NCBI GenBank assembly: GCA_009993605.1
Contig: JAACTB010000012.1
Coordinates: 62,001 to 126,000 of the forward strand
Length of the DNA: 64,000 bases
Reading direction: 5' to 3'
Source: Erythrobacter sp.
GTDB taxonomy: Bacteria; Pseudomonadota; Alphaproteobacteria; Sphingomonadales; Sphingomonadaceae
Part shown: positions 26,365 through 33,815 of the stretch, in pieces
Position numbering within the stretch: position 1 is the first letter of the stretch
Layout: each line of letters starts with the position of its first letter
Made by a program: the position numbers and the translations under genes
The notes under the pieces: generated by a model
Seen by the model: the letters and a program-made list of their open reading frames with translations, nothing else
Told to the model about the DNA's origin: nothing
Database searches by the model: none

Positions 26365-27471
26365 TCAGCGGCGCGTCATCGTGCTCCGCGTGATGCGCGC
26401 CACCAGAGAAGCCATCCCGGGATGGTTCGCACCGTGATAGGTCGAACCCTCGCCCAATTCCCGCGCCAGACGGCGATGCGCCTCGGGCAGCGAGTGGTAG
26501 GGCATGGACGGCATCAAATGATGCAGCGCGTGATAGCGCAGGCCCACGGGCGCCCACAATTCCGCGATCCGGCCCGGCGGCGGCACGTTGACGCTGTCGA
26601 GGAACTGAGCGGTCACCGTCATCGGTTCGCCTTCGTTCTCCCACAGATGCGCCACCAGCGTGCGCAGCTGGTTGACGGTGGCCACGACCGAGAACACCGC
26701 GAATGCGATCAGGATCGGCTTCCAGCCCAGCAGGAACACGCTGGCGATCAGCGTCCAGGCCCATACCGCACCGCCCAATTCCTGCCAGAACACCTTCTGG
26801 CGCAGATCGTCTTCCACCGGGCGGCGCCGGAACTTGGGGTTGATCGCAAGGGCGGAAAAGCGCGACCAGGTCACGCGTCGCACCGCCGGAACGACCGCCC
26901 CGAGCGGCACCAGCACTGCGAACCGGAACAGAAGCCCGACCGTCGCGAGCGGCGCGATCACGACGAAGAGCGGGAGCGTCCACGGCTTCATCAGCGCGAG
27001 GGGGAGATATTCCGGGTCCTCGACGGTGCCGTACTGGGTGCGTTTGTGATGGATGACATGGGCGCCCTCGTACATGAAGGACGGCGTCAGCAGCGGGATG
27101 CCGACGAGGACGTTCCAGGCCGCACCGAAGCGCGCCATCGCACCCCGGCGGAAATGTGAGATTTCGTGGATGAACAACAGGGCACGATACAGCGCCAGCG
27201 CCGATATCACGCCGAGCGCGATGGCGAAGGGAACGCTATCGACAAGGATCGCCCCCGCCAAAGCGCCGTACCCGATCAGGGCGGACGCCAGCATGTCGGT
27301 CCAGTAGATCGCGGAATTGGCCTCCGCGATATCCTTGGTCAGGTCCCGCGCGGCGCGCAGCATCGCCTTGTCGTCCTCGATCGGCTTGCGCGCGGCGGCA
27401 GGGGCCGCACACTGCGCCGTCGCGATGCCGCGATCCGATTTTCCGGGGTTCAAGGTCTGCTGAAAATTCAT
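26365..27471 (-). CDS. Membrane fatty acid desaturase
   Basis: The 368-residue protein starts at ATG 27471 (MNFQQTLNPG). The di-iron histidine boxes are HEISH, HVIHHK and YHALHH. Hydrophobic pairs lie between them (VPFAIALGVISALALYRALL, LPLFVVIAPLATVGLLF). It inserts a double bond into acyl chains or a related lipid; substrate and position are not readable. It is convergent with the GNAT gene and divergent from the next one. Confidence 0.9.
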   Translation of the reverse strand: MNFQQTLNPGKSDRGIATAQCAAPAAARKPIEDDKAMLRAARDLTKDIAEANSAIYWTDMLASALIGYGALAGAILVDSVPFAIALGVISALALYRALLFIHEISHFRRGAMARFGAAWNVLVGIPLLTPSFMYEGAHVIHHKRTQYGTVEDPEYLPLALMKPWTLPLFVVIAPLATVGLLFRFAVLVPLGAVVPAVRRVTWSRFSALAINPKFRRRPVEDDLRQKVFWQELGGAVWAWTLIASVFLLGWKPILIAFAVFSVVATVNQLRTLVAHLWENEGEPMTVTAQFLDSVNVPPPGRIAELWAPVGLRYHALHHLMPSMPYHSLPEAHRRLARELGEGSTYHGANHPGMASLVARITRSTMTRR

Positions 27472-27628
27472 GCCACGATCTATCCGTAACTGCGCCGCGC
27501 ACGAAAAGCGATGTTTACCGTCGCAGTCGGGCCGGCGTCTTGACACGATGCTCCCTCGCAAAGCAGGGGCGAACCTTGGCTGAACGCCCATTTCCTATCG
27601 ACGCATATTCCATCGAAAGGTTCGCACC

Positions 27629-28792
27629 GTGACGACAGGCGAAATAGTGATCCGCCCGGTATCGGGCAAGGCCGGACGGGCGGAATTCGTCGATCTGGGC
27701 CGCAGATTCGCCGCGCGCGAGCCCCATTCGGTGCCGCAATTGCGCTCCGAGCAGCTCGAGCTGATCGATCCCGACAGGAACCCCTTCTTCGGCCATGCCC
27801 GCGCCGCGTTCTTCATCGCCTATCGCGGCGATACCCCGGTCGGGCGCATTTCCGCCCATATCGACGAACTCGCCCTCGAACTGCCGCGCGAACAGGGCAT
27901 GGGCCCCGGCACCGGAATGTTCGGCTATTTCGATGCCGAGGACGAGGACACCGCCCGCGCTCTGCTGGCCCAGGCCGAAGCGTGGAATCGCGCCCACGGG
28001 ATGACCCGCGTTCTGGGCCCGATATCGCTGTCGATATGGGAGGAGCCGGGCCTGTTGGTGAAGGGGCAGGATCACCCGCCGACCATGCTGATGGGCCACC
28101 ATCCCGCGCATTATCGCGGCTGGATCGAAGACGCGGGCTATGCGCCCGCCAAGACGCTGCTGACTTACGAACTCGATATCACGCAGGATTTTCCGCCGCT
28201 GATCCGCCGCATCGTCCAGTCCGGCGAACGCAATGCCCGCATCACGGTGCGGCCCGTCGACAAGGCGCACTGGGACCGGGATCTGGCGATCGTGCTGGCG
28301 ATCCTCAACGATGCCTGGTCGGACAATTGGGGCTTCGTGCCCTTCACCGATCGCGAGATCGTCTATGCCGCCAAGAAGATGAAGCCGATCGTGCACGAAC
28401 GGCTCAACATGATCGCGGAGGTCGATGGCGAGCCGGTGGCCTTCATGCTGACCTTCCCCGACATGAACGCGGTTCTGAAGCGCATCAACGGACGGCTGCT
28501 GCCCTTCGGGTGGCTGCGCCTGCTGCGCTGGCTGAAGAAGCCGATCGGCGCCGATATGCGCGTGCCCCTGATGGGGGTCCGCCGGGAGCTGCAGAATTCG
28601 CGCATGGCCAGCCAGCTCGCCTTCATGATGATCGAGCGCATCCGACAGAACGCGACCAAGGATTTCAAATCGGTGCGCGGGGAGATCGGCTGGATCCTCG
28701 AAGACAATAAGGGGATGCTCGCCATCGCGGATGCGATCGAGAGCCGGATCAACCGGGAATACGTGATCTTCGACAAACCGCTCGGCGGTTGA
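27629..28792 (+). CDS. Large GNAT-like acetyltransferase domain protein
   Basis: The 387-residue protein starts at GTG 27629 with GAAAGG eight bases upstream. It belongs to a conserved family often labelled N-acetyltransferase: FFIAYRGDTPVGRISAHID near residue 65, FGYFDAEDEDTARALL, GPISLSIWEEPGLLVKG, WGFVPFTDREI, and a C-terminal RGEIGWILEDN. The N-terminal half has a GNAT-like strand pattern and the C-terminal half resembles FemAB-type doublings. Substrate is unknown. Confidence 0.8.
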   Translation: MTTGEIVIRPVSGKAGRAEFVDLGRRFAAREPHSVPQLRSEQLELIDPDRNPFFGHARAAFFIAYRGDTPVGRISAHIDELALELPREQGMGPGTGMFGYFDAEDEDTARALLAQAEAWNRAHGMTRVLGPISLSIWEEPGLLVKGQDHPPTMLMGHHPAHYRGWIEDAGYAPAKTLLTYELDITQDFPPLIRRIVQSGERNARITVRPVDKAHWDRDLAIVLAILNDAWSDNWGFVPFTDREIVYAAKKMKPIVHERLNMIAEVDGEPVAFMLTFPDMNAVLKRINGRLLPFGWLRLLRWLKKPIGADMRVPLMGVRRELQNSRMASQLAFMMIERIRQNATKDFKSVRGEIGWILEDNKGMLAIADAIESRINREYVIFDKPLGG

Positions 28793-28888
28793 ACCCGCCA
28801 GGTCGAAAACCCGGTCCCTGTCGCATCAGGGTCGCAATTCGTATCGGTCGGGGAACCGGGAGGGGCCGCGCTCGGTTCGGAAGGACAG

Positions 28889-29359
28889 GTGCGGATACTC
28901 GCGCCCCATATGGATTCGCGCACCCCGATCATGACCAGCACGGCTCAGCCTTCTTCCCGTACCCTTCCCGGCCATGTGCTGGTGGTGGAGGACGATGCGG
29001 TTCTGGCAATGGCGCTGGAAATGGCCCTGCTCGATGCGGGCGTCGAACAGGTCGAAATCAGTTCGACGAGCGAAATGGCTTTGGCTGCGCTCAGGAGCGG
29101 ACAACCCGATGCGATCGTGCTCGATGTCCATCTGGCGGATCGCGACGATGGGTGGGCGATCGCCGAATTGGTGCGTTCGCTCGGCCCGTCCGGCCCGAGG
29201 ATAGTCTTTTCGACCGGCGCCCCGCAGGACATTCCCGAAGAAATCGCGGAGATGGGCTGCATCATGGAAAAGCCCTACGACCCGAAGGAGCTCGTCGAGG
29301 TTCTGACCCAATCGAAGCGGCGCGGCCTGATCTCGCGCCTGCGCGCTGCTCTGAGATAG
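28889..29359 (+). CDS. Single-domain response regulator
   Basis: The 156-residue frame starts with GTG 28889; ATGs at 28910 and 28931 are equally possible. It is only a receiver: VLVVEDDAVLAMALEM gives the acidic pair, AIVLDVHLADRDDGW the phospho-acceptor Asp, IVFSTGAP the Thr and MEKPYDP the Lys. The FSTGAP segment recalls the PFxFATGY motif of single-domain regulators that act in the alphaproteobacterial stress response. It lies 0.7 kb from phyR. A GGAAC-N16-CGGT sequence just upstream is one base off an EcfG promoter. A role in stress phosphorelay is inference. Confidence 0.85.
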   Translation: MRILAPHMDSRTPIMTSTAQPSSRTLPGHVLVVEDDAVLAMALEMALLDAGVEQVEISSTSEMALAALRSGQPDAIVLDVHLADRDDGWAIAELVRSLGPSGPRIVFSTGAPQDIPEEIAEMGCIMEKPYDPKELVEVLTQSKRRGLISRLRAALR

Positions 29360-29477
29360 CTCCCGTACGACACCGCGTCGAAATCCAGTCCTGACCCCAG
29401 TGCTACAGAGATTGTCGAGCGGGCAACCGCAGCCTCGCCGATTGTGCCGCTTCTAGCCCCCGAAAGACACGCAAAGC

Positions 29478-29515
29478 AAAAAAAAGGCCTCCGCTCTTTG
29501 TGAGCGAAGGCCTTT
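29478..29515 (-). terminator. Rho-independent terminator reading leftward
   Basis: On the minus strand a hairpin with AAGGCCT/AGGCCTT outer arms and CGCTC/GAGCG inner arms around ACAAA is followed by eight T. It is oriented for a gene to its right on the minus strand, where only the truncated Crp/Fnr fragment lies. It therefore probably belonged to the once intact gene. Confidence 0.85.
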
Positions 29516-29682
29516 CGGGATCGTATCACCAGCCGCTTGGACGGGAGGGGGGGTCTCGGCGGTGACATGGGTATAATGTGCGACCGCGAAAGGGGTTCCC
29601 GCCCCATCTCAAAAAATTGCAAGTCTTTTTCGAAAAGCTGGTTTTTCGTTTTATATAAAGGGCTTGGGTCGCTGGCAGCCAG

Positions 29683-29877
29683 CACGCCTTCCATCAGCGT
29701 GTAGAGGTGTTCGAGCGCCTCCGATTGTTCGACGAGGATCTGCCCTTTTTCGAGCTGGATCTCCCCATCCTTGAAATCCTGCATATAGGCGATCTGGGTC
29801 TCGTCCAGTTCGCGCAGCCCGGGCATGCCTTGCAACGGGCAGCGCGCACAGGCCATCGCCCGCACTATATTTTCCAT
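29683..29877 (-). pseudogene. Truncated Crp/Fnr-family regulator (N-terminal fragment)
   Basis: From ATG 29877 the first 65 residues match the N-terminus of Crp/Fnr regulators: ARCPLQGMPGLRELDETQI, DFKDGEIQLEKGQILVEQ and EHLYTLMEGV. At that point a cyclic-nucleotide-binding fold should continue for ~80 residues and lead to an HTH. Instead the frame enters AT-rich, unrelated sequence, then a terminator. The rest of the gene appears deleted. A genuine short protein of unknown use is the alternative. Confidence 0.5.
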
Positions 29878-29970
29878 CGCAGTTCGCCCCGGCCATCCTT
29901 GTTTCGCGCTGATTTTCCCAAGCTGCGCAGGAAATGTCAAATTTCGCGCGGAGCGATGCTTGAAGGCAGA

Positions 29971-29995
29971 GGAACCATCCCCCAAACGGGGCGTT
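29971..29995 (+). promoter_or_regulatory. EcfG-type promoter of phyR
   Basis: GGAAC (29971-29975), 16 bases, CGTT (29992-29995) is a perfect match to the alphaproteobacterial general stress response promoter. It lies 30 bases before the phyR start codon, predicting positive feedback by EcfG. Confidence 0.85.
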
Positions 29996-30025
29996 CTACG
30001 CGCGAATTCCTTGGAAGGGGTCTCT

Positions 30026-30820
30026 ATGTCACTTGGTGATCAAATTGCTAAAAATCTACCCTATTTGCGCCGTTACGCGCGTGCCCTCACCGGCTCGCAG
30101 GCGACCGGCGATGCCTTCGTCCGCGCCACGCTGGAAGCGGCGCTGGCCGATGAAGATCTGAAAGCCTCGCTCGAAGGCGGGCGCGTTCCTCTTTATCGCG
30201 CCTTCAACAAAGTGTGGGGCAGCGCCTATATGGAAGCGCCCGATAGCGGCAGCGATTTCAGCGCCCACGAAGAAGCGGCCAGCGGGCGGCTCAAGGCGAT
30301 TACGCCGATGAACCGCCAGGCGCTGTTGCTGACGACGCTGGAGGATTTCTCCACCGATCAGGCGGCAGAGATCATGGAAGTGTCCGAAGAGGACATCGAG
30401 AAGCTGGTTCAGGAAGCGGTCGAGGAAATCGATCGCGAAACCTCGACCGAAGTGCTCATCATCGAAGACGAGCCGTTGATTTCGATGCAGCTCGAAGATC
30501 TCGTCACCTCGCTGGGCCATGAAATCTGCGGAACGGCGGCAACGCGGACGCAGGCGCAGGAAGTCGTCGCGGAAAAGACCCCCGGTCTCGTCCTTGCCGA
30601 CATCCAGCTGGCGGACGGGTCTTCCGGCCTCGACGCGGTGGACGACATCCTGGCGATCGGCAGCGTTCCGGTCATCTTCATCACCGCCTATCCCGAACGC
30701 CTCCTCACCGGCGACCGGCCCGAGCCGACCTATCTGGTGACCAAGCCGTTCCAGGAACAGACGGTGCGCGCGGCGATCAGCCAGGCCCTGTTTTTCGGGT
30801 CCAGCCGCCCGCTGGCCTAA
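30026..30820 (+). CDS. phyR: General stress response anti-anti-sigma regulator PhyR
   Basis: The 264-residue protein starts at ATG 30026 with GGAAGGGG five bases upstream. Residues ~1-135 form the sigma-like domain that mimics EcfG (PYLRRYARALTGSQATGD, MNRQALLLTTLEDFST). Residues ~142-260 are a receiver with acidic pair in IIEDEP, phospho-acceptor Asp192 in LADIQLADGSSG and Lys240 in LVTKPF. Phosphorylated PhyR binds NepR and frees EcfG. Its partners nepR, ecfG and a candidate kinase lie within 3 kb. Confidence 0.96.
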   Translation: MSLGDQIAKNLPYLRRYARALTGSQATGDAFVRATLEAALADEDLKASLEGGRVPLYRAFNKVWGSAYMEAPDSGSDFSAHEEAASGRLKAITPMNRQALLLTTLEDFSTDQAAEIMEVSEEDIEKLVQEAVEEIDRETSTEVLIIEDEPLISMQLEDLVTSLGHEICGTAATRTQAQEVVAEKTPGLVLADIQLADGSSGLDAVDDILAIGSVPVIFITAYPERLLTGDRPEPTYLVTKPFQEQTVRAAISQALFFGSSRPLA

Positions 30821-30853
30821 AACTTCCCCGCCTGGCGGGCAAAACGAAACAAG

Positions 30854-30887
30854 ACGGTCGGTGCCTTCGCGGCACCGGTCGTTTTTT
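30854..30887 (+). terminator. Rho-independent terminator of phyR
   Basis: A 12-bp stem with two G-U pairs (GGTGCC/GGCACC at its core) around TTCGC is followed by six T (30882-30887). It lies 34 bases after the phyR stop, in the gap before the convergent kinase gene. Confidence 0.85.
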
Positions 30888-30964
30888 GTTGTTTTACGCG
30901 GACCTATGGGCTGACTGAGAGTGGCGCCGTCGTTGCGCCGGACCCGCCAGCCAATTCTGATTGA

Positions 30965-32713
30965 TCAGGTAGAGGTCGGCAGCTGGCGGCTAGCGCGGAT
31001 TTCGAAATCGCCGCGTTCGCGCACCGGGACCATGAGCGTGCACCGCACGCCCTCGGGGTCGAAGATCAGCTCCACCGGATGGCGCAATTCATGGGCGACG
31101 ATCTTTTCGATGAGGTCGGTTCCGAAGCCGCGCTTGCGCTGTTCGGGCACCGATGGCCCACCCCGCTCCTGCCATTCGATCCGCGCCAACCCTTCGGACA
31201 TCAATTCCCACCGGATGTCGACGCAGCCGTTCTCGCAGCTGAGAGCGCCGTATTTGGACGCATTGGTCGCCAGCTCGTGCAGCGCCAGGCCGAGCGACAG
31301 CGCATCGTTGGGCGCAAGCTCAACCGGCGGGCCCTCGCTGATGATGGTGTGCGCCTCGTCATGCGCGTAGGGCGCGAGTTCGGCCGCCACGACCGAGGCG
31401 ATCGGCGTAGTGCCCCATTCTGATTGCGTGAGCAGGTCGTGGGTCGCGGATAGCGCTCTGATCCGCCCGTCCAGCCCGTCCGCGAACGACTGGACGTCTT
31501 CCGCCCTCCGCCTCGTCAGCGCCACGATCGACAGGACGTTCGCAAGCGTGTTCTTGACGCGGTGATTGAGTTCGCGGGTGAGGGAATTGCGGATCGAGTT
31601 CTGTTCGGCGAACCAGTTCAACGACCGCTGGTCCTCCAGCGCCTGCTTGGTCAGGAGCCGCGCCACCAGCATGAGCAGGCTGGCCACTGCCAATCCGAAC
31701 AGCATCGTGATCATCGAAAGCGGCGACAAGGCCGAATCGTCCTCGGCGCGAACCACCAGACGCATGTCGCGATTGGCGACGTTGACCTCGCGTTCGACGA
31801 TTCGCCCGTCCTCGTCACCGCCCTCTAAGGTTCCGAGCAACGCGCCTCCGGCAGTCCCTCCGTCGTAAAGCGCGATGCCGGCATTGCCGCGGTCGACCAG
31901 TTCACTCGCCGAACTGAGGAAATCGGGCGCATTGAAGGGGCTGTAGATGAATCCGAGCAGAGAGCGTTGGTCGCCCGTCCCTGCGAAAACGGGCATGTAG
32001 ATCAGGAATCCGGGATCGGACCCTTCGCCCTCCTGCGCCAACACGACGCTTCCGCTGGCCGTGGGCCGCAGCATCCGCTGTGCGCGGTCCATCGCCTCGC
32101 GCCGGACTGGCGAGGAATACATATCGTATCCGAGCGCGCGCCGGTTCCTCACCGTATCCGGCTGAAGAAAGCGCACGGGGACGAGGCGATCACGCGGTTG
32201 TTCGGCAAGCGTGGGCGTGATGCGCACATCCCCGATGCGGTAGCGGTTGAGATCGGCTTCGAAGGCCGGAACTTGCGATGGCCGGATGACGGGCGCCCAG
32301 CCATAGCCTTCCGCGCCCTGGTAATCGGCGTCGAGCCGCAGTTCCGCGACGAACCTGTTGAACAGCGCCGGATCGACGCTTCCTTGGGCAGAAAACAAGG
32401 CCGCCCCTGCCCGGAGATAGGAAGCATTCACCGATGCGCGCCGTTCCAGCACCGCCGACATCGCACCGGCGGTGCGTGCCATCGCAGCGTCTTCGCGGGC
32501 CCGCTCCCCGCGTTCGATCGTCAGAACGCTGAGCGCGGTGATGGCAACGATGATCAGGAAGATACCCACCGGGATCAGCCTGGGATAGGTCACCAGCCAT
32601 CGCCTCGGTCCGCTTTCGCGCGAGTCCGGGCTCCTGGTTTCCCGTTTGCTAGCCAGAGCCCTGCCTTCCAAAAAAACTTCCAAAGAGTGCCCTTCCCCGA
32701 TTTGCCGGGGCAT
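30965..32713 (-). CDS. CHASE-domain HWE-family sensor histidine kinase, candidate PhyR kinase
   Basis: The protein has up to 582 residues. A membrane helix lies at ~46-65, a periplasmic CHASE domain at ~85-325 (FVAELRLDADYQGAEGYGWA), and a second helix at ~332-354. The phospho-acceptor His384 is in ELNHRVKNTL. The ATPase domain has N484 in HELATNASKYGAL and the WxE signature in IEWQERGG. HisKA_2/HWE kinases are the known PhyR phosphodonors. The ATG at 32713 has no ribosome binding site; a TTG at 32683 has GGGGAAGGG six bases upstream and may be the real start. Location between phyR and nepR-ecfG supports the role. Confidence 0.92.
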   Translation of the reverse strand: MPRQIGEGHSLEVFLEGRALASKRETRSPDSRESGPRRWLVTYPRLIPVGIFLIIVAITALSVLTIERGERAREDAAMARTAGAMSAVLERRASVNASYLRAGAALFSAQGSVDPALFNRFVAELRLDADYQGAEGYGWAPVIRPSQVPAFEADLNRYRIGDVRITPTLAEQPRDRLVPVRFLQPDTVRNRRALGYDMYSSPVRREAMDRAQRMLRPTASGSVVLAQEGEGSDPGFLIYMPVFAGTGDQRSLLGFIYSPFNAPDFLSSASELVDRGNAGIALYDGGTAGGALLGTLEGGDEDGRIVEREVNVANRDMRLVVRAEDDSALSPLSMITMLFGLAVASLLMLVARLLTKQALEDQRSLNWFAEQNSIRNSLTRELNHRVKNTLANVLSIVALTRRRAEDVQSFADGLDGRIRALSATHDLLTQSEWGTTPIASVVAAELAPYAHDEAHTIISEGPPVELAPNDALSLGLALHELATNASKYGALSCENGCVDIRWELMSEGLARIEWQERGGPSVPEQRKRGFGTDLIEKIVAHELRHPVELIFDPEGVRCTLMVPVRERGDFEIRASRQLPTST

Positions 32714-32803
32714 GGTTCGGTTCGGCCGAACGCGCGAGAAACCTCAGGACACTGAAATCATCGACACGGACGTTTGGGCGAAATTCCCAACTACGTCAAA
32801 ACA

Positions 32804-32832
32804 GGGAACCAAAATATGGGGGCATCGTTCCC
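32804..32832. promoter_or_regulatory. EcfG promoter of nepR-ecfG within a palindrome, possibly bidirectional
   Basis: On the plus strand GGAAC (32805-32809), 16 bases and CGTT (32826-32829) give a perfect EcfG promoter for nepR. The ends GGGAAC and GTTCCC form an inverted repeat. Read on the minus strand the same bases give GGAAC, 16 bases and GGTT, one mismatch from consensus, pointing at the kinase gene about 95 bases away. Confidence 0.8.
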
Positions 32833-32946
32833 TCCAAACTCACGGACCCTCACACTTCACGGGTCCACACGACTCACGGGATCGACATCTGCACCGGGGT
32901 TCCCTATCTCCGGTGCCTGGAATGACAGGAACCTACCTTTCCGCCT

Positions 32947-33138
32947 ATGAAATCCGAACAGGACAAAGACGCCGGGCGCTTACAGGCTGCTGGCGCGGCA
33001 CCAGTCGAAAAGAGCAAGGCTCGTACCGAACGCCCCGAATGGGCGTCGGGCTTGAGGCAGCTTTACGATTCCGTTGTCGACGAGGACATACCGGATCAAT
33101 TCAAGGATCTGCTGTCGCAGCTGGACACTAAGAACTGA
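32947..33138 (+). CDS. nepR: Anti-sigma factor NepR
   Basis: The 63-residue protein has a disordered, charged N-terminus and the NepR core ASGLRQLYDSVVDEDIP followed by DQFKDLLSQLD, the two helices that clamp EcfG. PhyR-P displaces it from the sigma factor. Its stop overlaps the ecfG start by one base (TGATG), so anti-sigma and sigma are made in step. The ribosome binding site is weak. Confidence 0.94.
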   Translation: MKSEQDKDAGRLQAAGAAPVEKSKARTERPEWASGLRQLYDSVVDEDIPDQFKDLLSQLDTKN

Positions 33139-33746
33139 TGGGGTCGAACACACGCACGGTCGCGGAAAAGGCCGATTTCAAACGGGAACTGACGGAGGTC
33201 GTTCCGCATCTACGCGCCTTTGCGCGCGGATTATGCGGTCGTGCCGACATGGCGGACGATCTGGTGCAGGAAGCCCTGCTCAAGGCCTGGGCAGCCCAGG
33301 AACGGTTCGAGCCGGGCACTTCGATGCGCGCTTGGACCTTCGTGATCCTGCGCAACGCCTATCTCACCGACATGCGCCGCAATCGCTTCCGCGGAGAGTA
33401 TGACGAGAACGTCGCCGAACGCGTCCTGACCGCACCTGCGGGCCAGGAAGAGCCGCTGCACTTGTCCGACATGCACCGCGCGTTATTGACTCTACCGCCC
33501 GAACGGCGCGAGGCGCTGCTGCTGGTGGGTGCGGGTGGTTTCTCTTACGAAGAAGCGGCGAATATCTGCGGCTGTGCCGTCGGCACGATCAAGAGCCGGG
33601 TCGGCCGCGCCCGCGCCGCGCTGAATGCGATGCTTGCCGACGGATCGATCCCGCGCCGCTCCACCTCGGACGACGCAGCGCATCGGGCGATCCTCGAAGA
33701 GCTCGACGAAGTTGCCGCCGGCAATGGTATTGCCGCGCGCAGTTGA
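33138..33746 (+). CDS. ecfG: General stress response ECF sigma factor EcfG
   Basis: The 202-residue sigma factor has region 2 with HLRAFARGLCGRADMADDLV and WTFVILRNAYLTDMRR, and region 4 with LPPERREALLLVGAGGFSYE and GCAVGTIKSRVGRARAAL. It directs polymerase to GGAAC-N16/17-CGTT promoters, two perfect copies of which are in this locus. Coupled to nepR upstream. A ~25-residue C-terminal tail follows region 4. Confidence 0.95.
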   Translation: MGSNTRTVAEKADFKRELTEVVPHLRAFARGLCGRADMADDLVQEALLKAWAAQERFEPGTSMRAWTFVILRNAYLTDMRRNRFRGEYDENVAERVLTAPAGQEEPLHLSDMHRALLTLPPERREALLLVGAGGFSYEEAANICGCAVGTIKSRVGRARAALNAMLADGSIPRRSTSDDAAHRAILEELDEVAAGNGIAARS

Positions 33747-33815
33747 GCGCCCGGCGTTCGCGTCCATACGGGATGCGATGCGGGCTTTGCCTCGCCTCGT
33801 TCACCGGCTTATCTC

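Larger units (their letters stand above)
29360..30025. other. Gap between the response regulator and phyR
   Basis: These 666 bases hold a minus-strand terminator, an AT-rich stretch at 29605-29665 unlike the rest of the window, a fragment of a Crp/Fnr gene on the minus strand and the phyR promoter. The open minus frame through this gap runs across the terminator and into the response regulator gene, so it is not a full gene. Confidence 0.6.

Noticed and set aside
29275..29877. The full 201-codon frame continuing the Crp/Fnr fragment
   Set aside because: After residue 65 it loses all similarity, crosses a strong terminator and overlaps the response regulator gene.
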